Source of the DNA: Mycetocola_B reblochoni
GTDB lineage: Bacteria; Actinomycetota; Actinomycetes; Actinomycetales; Microbacteriaceae
NCBI RefSeq assembly: GCF_003667525.1
Contig: NZ_RCUW01000008.1
Location: 47,448 to 111,447 of the forward strand
Length of the DNA: 64,000 bases
Direction of reading: 5' to 3'
Shown here: one piece after another, positions 51,685-60,917 of the stretch
Position numbering within the stretch: position 1 is the stretch's first letter
Layout of the letters: each line of letters starts with the position of its first letter
Notes under the pieces: model-generated
Seen by the model: the letters and a program-made list of their open reading frames with translations, nothing else
The model's database searches: none
What the model was told of the DNA's origin: nothing
Translations under genes and position numbers: made by a program

Positions 51685-53305
51685 AGAACCCGGAAACCCG
51701 TCGATCGGGCGCGCCAGCGCCTTCCTCGCCTCGGGAACCATCGCGTCGAGGCTGCTCGGCTTCCTCAAGGCGATCCTGCTCACCCAGGCCATCGGCGTCA
51801 CCAGCTTCGGCGGCAACGCCTTCGCCGTCGCCAACCAGCTGCCCAACACGCTGTACACGATCATCGCCGGCGGGGTCATCAGCGCCATCCTCGTGCCGCA
51901 GATCGTGCGCGCCCTCGTCCAGGCGGACCGCGGGCAGGCGTACATCAACAAGCTCCTCACCATCGCCTTCGTGGTTCTCGGTGCGGCCACGGCCGTCGCA
52001 ATGGTTCTCGCCCCGGTGCTGACGACGCTCTACGGGGCGAGCATGCCGCCCGCCCAGCGGGGCCTGGCCATCACGATGGCGTACTGGTGCATCCCTCAGC
52101 TGCTGTTCTACGGCCTCTACACCGTGATCGGTGAGATCCTCAACGCCCACAAGCTGTTCGGCCCGTTCACCTGGGCGCCGGTCATCAACAACGTCATCGC
52201 GATCGCGGGCCTCGGCGTGTTCATGCTCGTGTTCGGTGCCGACGCCGCGGGCACGTGGCAGCTGCACGAGTGGACCACCCCGATGATCGCCGTCCTCGCC
52301 GGAAGCGCCACCCTCGGCGTCGTCGCCCAGGCACTCGTGCTCCTGCTGTTCTGGCGTCGCGTCGGGCTGAGGTTCCGCTTCGACTTCGGCTGGCGCGGCG
52401 TAGGGTTCCGCGAGACGGGCAAGCTCGCCGGCTGGTCGTTCCTCATGATCCTGGTCACCACCCTCGGCGGGCTCGTCCAGTCGATCGTCGCCAGCAGCGT
52501 GCCGAGCACCTACCCCGGCGTGTTCGCCCTGCAGAACGCCTGGCTGGTGTTCATGCTGCCGCACTCGGTCATCACGCTCTCGGTCGCGACCGCGTACTTC
52601 ACGCGCATGGCCGAGCACGTGCGGGAGCAGCGGACGGAGGAGCTGAAGCTCGACGTGTCGCGCGCGATCCGGCAGATCGTGCTGCTGGTGATGGTCGCGA
52701 CGGCGTTCTTCCTCGTCGTGGCGCCGCCGTTCGCCCGCGTGTTCACCGACAGCGACTACGGCAGCGTGCTGAACATGGCGAGCCTCATCGTGCTGTACCT
52801 GCTCAGCCTCGTGCCGTTCTGCGTGCTGTTCATCTTCCAGCGCACCTTCTACGCGCTCGGCGACACGAGGACGCCGTTCCTGTTCACGGTCGGACAGACG
52901 GCCCTGTTCGTGCTGCTCGCGGTGGGCTGCTTCGCCCTCCCCGAGGAGTTCCGTGGCGCGGGGCTCGCCCTGTCGATGTCCGTGTCGATCCTCTTCCAGA
53001 CGCTCCTGGCTGGTGCCCTGCTGCGCCGCAGGCTGCACGGTCTCGACCTCAACCGCGTCGTGCAGACCCTCGTCGTCTTCACGATCGCCGTCCTGCCCGC
53101 GGTGTTCGTGGGAGGGGGAGCGGTCGCCGTCCTCGGCGGCTACTTCCCCGGGGGCTTCGGGCTGTCGAGCATCCCCTCCGCGGTGGTCACGATGACGGTG
53201 GCGGGGATCGTCATGGTGCCGACCTACATCCTCGGGCTCAAGCTGATGCGGGTGCCCGAGCTGTCCTCCGCCATCCAGCTGGTCAGGCGTCGCCTCGGAC
53301 GCTGA
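51677..53305 (+). CDS. murJ: lipid II flippase MurJ
   Basis: 542-aa polytopic membrane protein of the MATE-like MviN family that flips lipid II for peptidoglycan synthesis. About 14 helices are seen, with conserved LLGFLKAILLTQAIGVTSFGGNAFAVANQLPNTLYTIIAGG, the NAHKLFGPFTWAPVINNVIAI repeat region, and LVPFCVLFIFQRTFYALGDTRTPF. No C-terminal pseudokinase extension, unlike the mycobacterial form. GTG 51677 overlaps the DUF6049 stop by eight bases, so the two are coupled. Confidence 0.95.
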   Translation: MAKEPGNPSIGRASAFLASGTIASRLLGFLKAILLTQAIGVTSFGGNAFAVANQLPNTLYTIIAGGVISAILVPQIVRALVQADRGQAYINKLLTIAFVVLGAATAVAMVLAPVLTTLYGASMPPAQRGLAITMAYWCIPQLLFYGLYTVIGEILNAHKLFGPFTWAPVINNVIAIAGLGVFMLVFGADAAGTWQLHEWTTPMIAVLAGSATLGVVAQALVLLLFWRRVGLRFRFDFGWRGVGFRETGKLAGWSFLMILVTTLGGLVQSIVASSVPSTYPGVFALQNAWLVFMLPHSVITLSVATAYFTRMAEHVREQRTEELKLDVSRAIRQIVLLVMVATAFFLVVAPPFARVFTDSDYGSVLNMASLIVLYLLSLVPFCVLFIFQRTFYALGDTRTPFLFTVGQTALFVLLAVGCFALPEEFRGAGLALSMSVSILFQTLLAGALLRRRLHGLDLNRVVQTLVVFTIAVLPAVFVGGGAVAVLGGYFPGGFGLSSIPSAVVTMTVAGIVMVPTYILGLKLMRVPELSSAIQLVRRRLGR

Positions 53306-53375
53306 GGAGGGGCGAGGCATCCTCGCGGAGGAATACACCGCGGACGGCGCGGGTTTCCCCACCACGGAGGTGCCC

Positions 53376-54662
53376 ATGGAGCGGACTGCACCAACCGCGG
53401 ACGTGCTCGTGATCGGCGCGGGGCAGGCCGGTCTCGCCGCCGCCGCGCGGCTGTCGAGCGCGGGGTACCGGCCCGTGTCGCTTTTCGGTGCGAGGAACGA
53501 CGCGACGGACCGGCCCGCCCCCTCGGCGGGTGCCGTCGGGTCGGGAACCGCGGAACCAAGCTTCGCCGTCGTCGATGCCAATGACGCCGCGGGCGGCGCC
53601 TGGCAGCACCGCTGGGAGTCACTGACGATGGGCACCGTCAACGGCATCTTCGCACTGCCGGGCATGCCCGTCCCCGCGTCGTCACCCGACGAGCCCAGTC
53701 GCATCGCCGTTCCGGCATACTTCCGCGACTTCGAGCGGGAGCTCGGCGTCCCGATCGGCCGGCCGGTGCGGGTGCTCGCCGTCGAGAGGGTCGACACGGC
53801 CGCCGATGGCCTGCTCCGCGTGCGCACAGACCGGGGCGCCGCGGTCGTGCGCGCCGTCATCAACGCCACGGGGACGTGGAATGCACCGGTGGTCCCCGTC
53901 GTCCCCGGGCAGGACCTGTTCCGCGGCACCGTGCTGCATGCCAGGGACTACGTGTCCGCGACCGCCTTCGCCGGGCGACGGGTCGGGATCGTGGGCGGAG
54001 GGATCACCGCCGTGCAGCTGCTCGACGAGGTCTCCCGCGTCGCGACGACGCGCTGGTACACCCGCCGCCCGCCCGTGTTCCGCGAGGGCCCGTTCCTGCC
54101 AGAGGTCGCCGGGGTCGATGTGACCCGACGCGTCGCGGCCGACGTCGAGGCGGGTCGGCCGTCGCGCAGCATCGTCTCGTACACGGGGCTGCTGTGGTCC
54201 GATGCGGCCCGGTCGGCGCAGGCACGGGGTGCGCTCGATCGTCGCCCCCTGTTCACCTCTTTTACCCCGACCGGAGTGGTCGAGCAGGACGGCTCGTCGA
54301 CGAGCCTCGACGTCGTGATCTGGGCGACCGGGTTCCGGCCCGACCTCGCGCACCTCGCCCCGCTCGCGCTGCGCTCCGATGAGGGGGGTATCCCGGTCGT
54401 CGGGACGCGGGTCGCCGCCGAGCCGCGCATCCATCTGGTCGGCTTCGGGCCGTCTCAGTCAACGGTCGGCGCCAATCGGGCGGGGACCGCTGCCGTCCGC
54501 GAGCTCACCCGCATGCTCGACGGCCGGGCCTCAGCCGACGAGGCTCGGCAGCCCCGCTCCGCCGGAGAGACGCGGCAGCCGCCGAACGCCAGCGGCGCAA
54601 CCGCGACGGGGGGACGCCAGCAGCGGGCCGGCGCTCCGGGCGACGGAATAGCCGGCGGCTAG
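53376..54662 (+). CDS. FAD/NAD(P)-binding flavoprotein (class B monooxygenase-like)
   Basis: 428 aa. The first Rossmann fold is ADVLVIGAGQAGLAAA, the second VGIVGGGITAVQLLDEV, with GTWNAP and HARDYVSATAF in between, as in flavin-containing monooxygenases and TrkA-type oxidoreductases. The C-terminal Ser/Ala/Arg-rich tail is probably disordered. ATG 53376 follows GGAGGTGCCC. Its insertion between murJ and trxB is not part of the common actinobacterial order. Substrate unknown. Confidence 0.88.
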   Translation: MERTAPTADVLVIGAGQAGLAAAARLSSAGYRPVSLFGARNDATDRPAPSAGAVGSGTAEPSFAVVDANDAAGGAWQHRWESLTMGTVNGIFALPGMPVPASSPDEPSRIAVPAYFRDFERELGVPIGRPVRVLAVERVDTAADGLLRVRTDRGAAVVRAVINATGTWNAPVVPVVPGQDLFRGTVLHARDYVSATAFAGRRVGIVGGGITAVQLLDEVSRVATTRWYTRRPPVFREGPFLPEVAGVDVTRRVAADVEAGRPSRSIVSYTGLLWSDAARSAQARGALDRRPLFTSFTPTGVVEQDGSSTSLDVVIWATGFRPDLAHLAPLALRSDEGGIPVVGTRVAAEPRIHLVGFGPSQSTVGANRAGTAAVRELTRMLDGRASADEARQPRSAGETRQPPNASGATATGGRQQRAGAPGDGIAGG

Positions 54663-54665
54663 GAT
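54660..54665 (+). promoter_or_regulatory. -10 element of trxB
   Basis: TAGGAT lying across the stop of the flavoprotein gene, about 40 bases before the trxB GTG, which has its own GAAGGAG ribosome-binding site. Confidence 0.5.
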
Positions 54666-54705
54666 GGGTTCCACTTCCCAGACCCCAGTTCCGAAGGAGC
54701 ACAAC

Positions 54706-55662
54706 GTGCGCAATCTGGTCATCATCGGCTCAGGACCGGCCGGCTACACCGCTGCGATCTACGCGGCGCGCGCCAATCTGGAGCCCGTGCTGATCGCCTC
54801 CAGCGTCGAGGCGGGCGGCGAGCTGATGAACACGACCGAGGTCGAGAACTTCCCCGGCTTCCCCGAGGGCGTGCAGGGTCCCGAGCTCATGATGAAGCTC
54901 GAGGAGCAGGCCAGGCGTTTCGGCACCGAGATCATCCTCGATGACGTGACCGAGGTGAGCCTCGACGGGGACGTGAAGACCGTGAAGACCTCGTACTCGG
55001 GCGACTACGAGGCGGCGACCGTCATCGTCGCCACGGGCTCCGCCTACCGCAAGATCGGCATCGAGGACGAGGAGCGCCTGTCCGGCCGCGGCGTGAGCTG
55101 GTGCGCGACCTGCGACGGCTTCTTCTTCAAGGGGAAGACCATCGCAGTCGTCGGCGGCGGCGACTCCGCAATGGAGGAGGCCACCTTCCTCACCCGCTTC
55201 GCAGAGAAGGTCTATGTCGTGCACCGCAGGGACAGCCTGCGCGCCTCGAAGATCATGCAGGACCGCGCGTTCGACAACGACAAGATCGAGTTCGTCTGGA
55301 ACAACGAGGTGGTCGGCATCACCGGCGAGTCCGCGGTCGAGGCCCTCACTCTCCGTTCCACTGTCGACGGCACCGAGAGCGAGCTCGCCGTGGGCGGCCT
55401 GTTCGTCGCCATCGGCAACGACCCGAGGACGCACCTCGTTCACGGTCAGCTCGAGTTGACGAGCGACGGCACGATCGCCGTCGACGGCCGATCCTCCCGC
55501 ACCAACCTCGCCGGCGTGTTCGGCGCGGGCGACGTCATCGATCCCCAGTACCGGCAGGCAGTGACCGCTGCCGCGAGCGGGACCGTCGCCGCCCTCGATG
55601 CGGAGCACTACCTGGCTGAGCGGGCGGGCGAGGACTCGCGCCTCCTCCGTGCCCAGTCCTGA
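54706..55662 (+). CDS. trxB: thioredoxin reductase
   Basis: 318 aa FAD- and NADPH-dependent reductase of thioredoxin. FAD loop IGSGPAGYTAAIYAARA at the N-terminus; redox motif CATCDG (about residue 134); NADPH loop GGGDSAMEEA; C-terminal GVFGAGDVIDPQYRQ that binds FAD. GTG 54706 is chosen from the GAAGGAG site. Forms a unit with trxA 32 bases downstream. Confidence 0.97.
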   Translation: MRNLVIIGSGPAGYTAAIYAARANLEPVLIASSVEAGGELMNTTEVENFPGFPEGVQGPELMMKLEEQARRFGTEIILDDVTEVSLDGDVKTVKTSYSGDYEAATVIVATGSAYRKIGIEDEERLSGRGVSWCATCDGFFFKGKTIAVVGGGDSAMEEATFLTRFAEKVYVVHRRDSLRASKIMQDRAFDNDKIEFVWNNEVVGITGESAVEALTLRSTVDGTESELAVGGLFVAIGNDPRTHLVHGQLELTSDGTIAVDGRSSRTNLAGVFGAGDVIDPQYRQAVTAAASGTVAALDAEHYLAERAGEDSRLLRAQS

Positions 55663-55694
55663 CCCCACCGTCTTCACCCAGTAAAGGAGTTCCC

Positions 55695-56018
55695 ATGTCC
55701 ACTCGCGATGTCACGACACAGACCTTCCAGTCCGACGTCCTCGAGGCGAGCAAGCCCGTCGTCGTCGATTTCTGGGCCGCCTGGTGCGGCCCGTGCCGCA
55801 TGGTCTCGCCGATCCTCGACCAGATCGCCGACGAGCACGGTGACAAGCTCGAGGTCGTGAAGGTCAACGTCGACGAGAACCCGCAGCTCGCCGCGCAGTA
55901 CCAGATCACCTCGATCCCCGCGCTCAAGGTGTTCCAGGGGGGAGAGGTCGTCCAGTCGATCATCGGCGCCAAGCCGAAGGCCGCACTCGAGGCCGACCTC
56001 GCCGCCTTCATCGGCTGA
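55695..56018 (+). CDS. trxA: thioredoxin
   Basis: 107-aa thioredoxin with active site WCGPC (residues 30-34) and the cis-proline segment ITSIPALKVF. Reduced by TrxB, encoded directly upstream. ATG 55695 follows AAAGGAG. A strong terminator, overlapping a near-perfect parS, follows. Confidence 0.97.
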   Translation: MSTRDVTTQTFQSDVLEASKPVVVDFWAAWCGPCRMVSPILDQIADEHGDKLEVVKVNVDENPQLAAQYQITSIPALKVFQGGEVVQSIIGAKPKAALEADLAAFIG

Positions 56019-56022
56019 CGAT

Positions 56023-56036
56023 GTTTCACGTGGAAC
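56023..56036. promoter_or_regulatory. near-perfect parS site between trxA and its terminator
   Basis: GTTTCACGTGGAAC, one mismatch from the ParB-binding consensus GTTTCACGTGAAAC. Its last three bases are the first of the terminator stem. Confidence 0.8.
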
Positions 56037-56061
56037 GGGCCGCCCTTCGGGGCGGCCCGTT
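56034..56061 (+). terminator. terminator of trxB-trxA
   Basis: Perfect 12-base stem AACGGGCCGCCC / GGGCGGCCCGTT closing a TTCG tetraloop, then T-rich TCTCGTCT. Starts 16 bases past the trxA stop. Confidence 0.9.
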
Positions 56062-56142
56062 CTCGTCTGTCTCGCGTGCGGCGCGGCCCCACCGCTCCTC
56101 GCGGCCCGGACTGCCACGGTTGGGCGGCCCCTCCCAGGTGAG

Positions 56143-56148
56143 TAGCAT
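56143..56148 (+). promoter_or_regulatory. -10 element of the PLP aminotransferase gene
   Basis: TAGCAT, 29 bases before the chosen GTG start; transcription would begin near 56155. Confidence 0.45.
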
Positions 56149-56176
56149 GGAGAAACGACGCAAGAACGGTGGAACA

Positions 56177-57499
56177 GTGACAGATCAGGGATCACAGGCG
56201 TCCACGGGAAACAATCTCGACCCGTGGTACTTCAACTACGCAGAGCGCACATCGGGACTGGCCGCCAGTGAGGTCCGAGCGCTGTTCGCCGTCGCAAGCC
56301 GACCGGAAGTGGTCTCGCTCGCCGGCGGCATGCCCTACGTCTCCGCCCTCCCACAGGACATCCTCAACGGCACGCTCGAGAAGGTCATGCGCGAGCGCGG
56401 TCCCGTCGCGCTCCAGTACGGGTCCGGTCAGGGACATGAGCGACTGCGTGAGCAGATCATGGAGGTCATGGCGCTGGAAGGCATCTCCGGCAGCCCCGGC
56501 GACGTGGTCATCACCACCGGCTCTCAGCACGCGCTCGAGCTCTTCTCCAAGCTGTTCATCGACCCGGGCGACGTCGTGCTGTCCGAAGGCCCCAGCTACG
56601 TCACCGCGATGGTGATCTTCAAGAGCTACCAGGCGCAGGTCGAGCATGTTCCCATGGACGAGCACGGGCTGATCCCCGAGGCGCTGAGCGAGCACATCGC
56701 GCGTCTGAAGGCGGCGGGCAAGCGGATCAAGTTCCTGTACACGATCCCCACCTTCCACAACCCCGCCGGAGTGACGCTCTCCGAGGAGCGCCGCCCCGAG
56801 ATCCTGCGGATCGCGAGGGAGAACAACATCCTCGTCCTCGAGGACAACCCCTACGGCCTGCTCTACTTCGGCAAGAAGGGCCCGGACGCCCTCCGCGCCC
56901 AGGAGGAGGAGGGCGTCGTCTACCTCGGCACGTTCTCCAAGACCCTCGCCCCCGGGTTCCGTGTCGGCTGGGCGCTCGCGCCCCACGCGATCAGGGAGAA
57001 GCTGATCCTCGCCAATGAGGCGGCGGTTCTCAGCCCGAGCTCCTTCAGCCAGCTGGTGATCTCCGAGTATCTGGAGCAGGCGGACTGGCGCGGCCAGATC
57101 GACACCTTCCGCGGGGTGTACCGCGAGCGCAAGGAGACGATGCTCAGTGCCCTCGCCGAGTACCTCCCCGAGCTCAGCTGGACGGACCCGGCGGGTGGCT
57201 TCTACGTGTGGCTGACCCTGCCCGAGGGCCTCGACTCGAAGGCCATGTTGCCGCGTGCCGTTCGCGAGCTCGTGGCCTATACGCCCGGCACGGCCTTCTA
57301 CGCGGACGGCCAGGGCGGGCGCAACATGCGCCTGTCTTTCTGCTATCCCACGCCCGAGCAGATCCGCGTCGGCATCCGCCGGCTGAGCACCGTCATCAAC
57401 GGCGAGCAGGACCTGCTCGACACCTTCGCCGGGACCGGGCCGCTCGATCACCCGTCGTCACGCCGCGACTACAGCGCACCCCCGCCGGACATCAACTGA
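56177..57499 (+). CDS. PLP-dependent aminotransferase, 2-aminoadipate/MocR-like catalytic type
   Basis: 440-aa fold type I aminotransferase. Seen are VVSLAGGMPY, LQYGSGQGHERLREQI, TTGSQHALEL, the YTIPTFHNPAGVTLS segment, EDNPYGLLYF, the Schiff-base lysine in LGTFSKTLAPGFRVGW, and MRLSFCYPTPEQI with the carboxylate-binding Arg. There is no N-terminal GntR domain, so it is not a MocR regulator. GTG 56177 has GGTGGA before it; an ATG 10 codons upstream overlaps the TAGCAT hexamer and is less likely. Role unknown. Confidence 0.92.
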   Translation: MTDQGSQASTGNNLDPWYFNYAERTSGLAASEVRALFAVASRPEVVSLAGGMPYVSALPQDILNGTLEKVMRERGPVALQYGSGQGHERLREQIMEVMALEGISGSPGDVVITTGSQHALELFSKLFIDPGDVVLSEGPSYVTAMVIFKSYQAQVEHVPMDEHGLIPEALSEHIARLKAAGKRIKFLYTIPTFHNPAGVTLSEERRPEILRIARENNILVLEDNPYGLLYFGKKGPDALRAQEEEGVVYLGTFSKTLAPGFRVGWALAPHAIREKLILANEAAVLSPSSFSQLVISEYLEQADWRGQIDTFRGVYRERKETMLSALAEYLPELSWTDPAGGFYVWLTLPEGLDSKAMLPRAVRELVAYTPGTAFYADGQGGRNMRLSFCYPTPEQIRVGIRRLSTVINGEQDLLDTFAGTGPLDHPSSRRDYSAPPPDIN

Positions 57500-57521
57500 C
57501 TCTCGAAAGCAGCAGGACACC

Positions 57522-58583
57522 ATGACGAGCACGACTTCCCCCGGCGACAGGACCGAGAACTCCGTCGTCACGCCCGACCCCGTTTCCGCGACGCCCGCGA
57601 CGGATGCCGCCTCCGATCCTGACGCCGCCTCGACGGAGCGCCCGCTTACCGTGGTCGTCCTCGCGGGCGGTATCTCGCACGAACGCGACGTGTCCCTCCG
57701 CAGCGGGCGACGCGTCACCGAGCTTCTGCAGCGCGCCGGCCACTCCGCGCGCCTCGAGGAGCCGAGCGGTGAGCTGCTGACCGCCTCGCCCGATCAGCGA
57801 CCTGACGTCTACTGGGTCTCGCTGCACGGCGCCAGCGGGGAGGACGGCACCCTCCAGGCGCTCCTCGACCTCAGTGGCGTGTCCTACGTCGGGACCCCGG
57901 CCGGCGCCGCGGCGCTGGCATGGTCGAAGCCGACGGCGAAGGCGATCGTCGCTCGCGCGGGCCTGGCGACACCGGAGTGGGTGACCCTGTCCCGCGCGTC
58001 GTTCCGTGAGCTCGGCGCCAATCAGGTCCTGGCGGCCGTGGGAAGCGGCTTCGGCGTTCCGGCTGTGGTCAAGCCCGAGCATGGCGGCTCAGCCCAGGGG
58101 ATCACGATCGTCACGGACGAGGCGTTCCTTCCCCGGGCGATGGTCGACGCGTACACCTATTCGGACAATGCCCTCATCGAACGGCACATCAGCGGGACGG
58201 AGCTTGCGATCACCGTCGTCGACACGGGCGATGGGCCGGTGGCGTTGCCCCCGGTCGAGGTGGCTCCGGTGACCGGTCTGTACAGTTTCGAGGCACGCTA
58301 CAACGCGGGGGAGACCGTCTTCTACACACCCGCCCGCTGCGACGACGACGTCCTCGACCGTGCCGCAGACGCGGCGGTACGGATCCACGATCTCCTGGGC
58401 ATGCGCGAGCTGTCGCGCATCGACATGATCGTCGACGACGCCGGTACTCCCTGGTTCCTGGAGGCGAACATGCTTCCCGGGACCACAGAGACCTCCCTCA
58501 TGCCTCTCGCCATCCGCGCGGCGGGGATCGCCGAGGCCGATCTCTACGCCGACCTCGCTCGGGCCGCGCTCCGCCGCGGCTGA
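57522..58583 (+). CDS. ddl: D-alanine--D-alanine ligase-like ATP-grasp enzyme
   Basis: 353 aa. After a Ser/Thr/Asp-rich N-terminal extension of about 40 residues, the ligase fold begins VVVLAGGISHERDVSLRSG. Ddl signatures follow: PDVYWVSLHGASGEDGTLQALLDLSGVSYVG (HGxxGEDG), VVKPEHGGSAQGI for ATP, and ELSRIDMIVDDAGTPWFLEANMLPGTT with the Mg-binding Glu and Asn. It makes the D-Ala-D-Ala dipeptide of peptidoglycan. 23 bases after the aminotransferase gene, thus co-transcribed. A second Ddl may exist elsewhere. Confidence 0.88.
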   Translation: MTSTTSPGDRTENSVVTPDPVSATPATDAASDPDAASTERPLTVVVLAGGISHERDVSLRSGRRVTELLQRAGHSARLEEPSGELLTASPDQRPDVYWVSLHGASGEDGTLQALLDLSGVSYVGTPAGAAALAWSKPTAKAIVARAGLATPEWVTLSRASFRELGANQVLAAVGSGFGVPAVVKPEHGGSAQGITIVTDEAFLPRAMVDAYTYSDNALIERHISGTELAITVVDTGDGPVALPPVEVAPVTGLYSFEARYNAGETVFYTPARCDDDVLDRAADAAVRIHDLLGMRELSRIDMIVDDAGTPWFLEANMLPGTTETSLMPLAIRAAGIAEADLYADLARAALRRG

Positions 58584-58702
58584 GCCTCGCGCTCCGCGCC
58601 CCATCGCCTGGCGACGGGTCAGGGCTGATCGCCGCGCGGACGCAGCCCACCGCTGATGTCTATTCTTTGCGCCCCGCTCCCCGCGCCCACAGGAGCACCA
58701 GC

Positions 58703-58847
<145 letters not shown>

Positions 58848-58958
58848 TTTTGCGTGATCCCCACATGCCTCACGCTAGCCGCCCACCGGCTGCTCCCTAT
58901 CTCCACTCAGCCGGAGCGGCCTGCTCGGTCCGTCTTCCGTGCCCGCAGCGCGCAGCCG

Positions 58959-59954
58959 CTACTCTCCGAACCCGCTCTCTCCGAGCTCCTTGAGGATGCG
59001 ATTCAAGTCGCCGATCGTGGCGAAATCGATCTTGATCTGCCCTTTTCGCGCCGTCAGCGCAACCTTCACCTGTGTGTCCAGTCGATCGCCGAGCCGAGTG
59101 GCGAGTTGGTCGAGCTGCTCGTGACGCGCGCCGGACACCGGCCGGAGTGGCTTCTTCGCGCCCTGCGCGGCTGCGCTGATGACGGCCGCGGCCGCCTCGG
59201 CCGCCCGAACGGAGAGGTCCTCGTTGACGATCTTGTCTGCGAGGCGTTGCATCTCGCTCTCGTCACGCAACGACAGGATCGCTCGGGCGTGGCCCGCCGA
59301 CAACACGCCGGCGGCGACGCGACGCTGAATGGTCTCCGGCAGCCTCAACAGACGGAGCGTGTTCGAGATCTGCGGACGCGACCGCCCGATCCGTGTGGCG
59401 AGCTGCTCCTGTGTGATGCCGAAGTCACTGAGAAGCTGCTGATAGGCGCTCGCCTCCTCGAGCGGATTGAGGTCCGCACGGTGGAGGTTTTCGAGAAGAG
59501 CGTCGCGAAGCATGTCCTCATCGGCAGTGTTCTTCACGATCGCCGGGATGCTGTCCCGTCCGGCGAGCTTAGAGGCACGGAATCGCCGCTCACCCATGAT
59601 CAGCTCGTACTTACCGCTCGAATCACGCAGCGGACGAACGACGATCGGTTGCAGGACGCCGAACTCGCTGATCGAGTGCACCAGCTCGGACAACGCGGCC
59701 TCGTCAAAGGTGTGGCGGGGTTGCACAGCGTTTGGAACGACGTCAGCGAGCGGAATCTCCCTCAGGAGAGCACCCGGAATTGCCAAAAGATCAGCGTTTT
59801 CATCTTTTGGCCGCGCTGAGGCTGCTTCCACGCCCGAAATGGCCGTGCTGTCGGGGAAGAACACGTCGACTGGCCGCGAGGAATCGTCCCCGGATGACTG
59901 AGTCGGGATCAGGGCACCGATCCCACGCCCGAGACCCGTTCGCTTGCTTGCCAT
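58959..59954 (-). CDS. parB: chromosome partitioning protein ParB
   Basis: 331-aa CTP-dependent clamp that loads at parS and spreads. It begins ASKRTGLGRGIGALIP, typical of chromosomal ParB. The ParB/Srx region carries QPRHTFDEAAL and GERRFRASKLAG (CTP-contacting GERR motif); the HTH segment TQEQLATRIGRSRPQISNTLRLL reads parS; the dimer domain ends the protein. ATG 59954 shares one base with the parA stop; GTG 59957 is an alternative start. Confidence 0.96.
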   Translation of the reverse strand: MASKRTGLGRGIGALIPTQSSGDDSSRPVDVFFPDSTAISGVEAASARPKDENADLLAIPGALLREIPLADVVPNAVQPRHTFDEAALSELVHSISEFGVLQPIVVRPLRDSSGKYELIMGERRFRASKLAGRDSIPAIVKNTADEDMLRDALLENLHRADLNPLEEASAYQQLLSDFGITQEQLATRIGRSRPQISNTLRLLRLPETIQRRVAAGVLSAGHARAILSLRDESEMQRLADKIVNEDLSVRAAEAAAAVISAAAQGAKKPLRPVSGARHEQLDQLATRLGDRLDTQVKVALTARKGQIKIDFATIGDLNRILKELGESGFGE

Positions 59955-60910
59955 CACAGACCTGCGCTTTCGTGTTCATTCGACCCACCGGGGGTTGTGA
60001 GTGCTCGACGAGCGATCTCGCCGGCTGCTTCGAGGTAGGAGACCGCGCCGGAGGAGCTCGGATCATGGGTGATGACCGTCTGCCCGAAGCTCGGAGCTTC
60101 GGATATTCGAACAGCCCGGGGGATCACCGTCTCGAGAACATGATCGGCGAAGTGTTGGCGTACATCTGCGGCAACCTGCTGCGCGAGGTTGGTTCGGCCG
60201 TCGTACATCGTCAACAAGATCGTCGTCAGACGCAGCCTCGGGTTGAGGTGCTTCTGGATAAGGCTGATCGAGTTGAGCAGCTGGCTGAGGCCCTCGAGCG
60301 CGTAGTACTCGGCCTGAATCGGAATGAAGACCTCGTTCGCCGCGACAAAGGCGTTGATCGTCAACAGCCCGAGCGACGGCGGGCAGTCGATGAACACGTA
60401 GTTGTACGGCTCCGCGATCGAGTCGAGATAGTCCTGCAGCGCTGTGCGCAATCGGTGTTCACGTGCAACTTGGGAGACGAGCTCGATCTCGGCGCCCGCG
60501 AGGTGCAGCGTCGACGGTGCGCAGTAGAGAGTGTCGCCTTCGGGACTCTTTTGAACGACATCGGCGAGCGGGAAGTCGTCGATCAGCACATCGTAGATGC
60601 TGGGCGTCTCAGAGTGGTGCTCAACCCCCATCGCCGTCGAGGCATTGCCCTGCGGATCCAGGTCGATGACCAGAACCTTGAGCCCGTAATGCGCGAGAGC
60701 GGCAGCAACATTGACCGTCGTGGTCGTCTTCCCGACTCCGCCCTTCTGATTGGACACGGTGAGGACGCGGGTCTTCTCTGGTCGCGGAACGTCCTGGGAT
60801 GCGACGAACGCGCGCCGACTGGTCAGGTCGGCGATCTCTCGAGCCAGGGGAGTGGAGCTATCGAATGCGGAACTAGACACGTGCCGCGCCACCGCGTCCG
60901 TGTGTTTCAC
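59954..60910 (-). CDS. parA: chromosome partitioning ATPase ParA
   Basis: 318-aa Walker-type ATPase that positions the origin. The deviant Walker A KGGVGKTTTTVN lies near residue 55, after an N-terminal extension of about 45 residues; VLVIDLDPQGNAST and YNYVFIDCPPSLGLLT follow. GTG 60910 is the start: it lies inside a parS site, behind a GAGAG ribosome-binding site six bases upstream. A later GTG would remove part of the extension. parB follows, overlapping by one base. Confidence 0.95.
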   Translation of the reverse strand: MKHTDAVARHVSSSAFDSSTPLAREIADLTSRRAFVASQDVPRPEKTRVLTVSNQKGGVGKTTTTVNVAAALAHYGLKVLVIDLDPQGNASTAMGVEHHSETPSIYDVLIDDFPLADVVQKSPEGDTLYCAPSTLHLAGAEIELVSQVAREHRLRTALQDYLDSIAEPYNYVFIDCPPSLGLLTINAFVAANEVFIPIQAEYYALEGLSQLLNSISLIQKHLNPRLRLTTILLTMYDGRTNLAQQVAADVRQHFADHVLETVIPRAVRISEAPSFGQTVITHDPSSSGAVSYLEAAGEIARRALTTPGGSNEHESAGL

Positions 60911-60917
60911 GTGAAAC
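60904..60917. promoter_or_regulatory. parS site 1, overlapping the parA start codon
   Basis: Perfect GTTTCACGTGAAAC. The GTG start codon of parA is inside the palindrome, so ParB bound here would block translation start and probably transcription of parA. Confidence 0.95.

Noticed and set aside
51611..53929. 772-codon minus-strand frame through murJ
   Set aside because: Composition is His/Arg/Glu-rich with no membrane helices or motifs, while the plus strand encodes an unmistakable MurJ.
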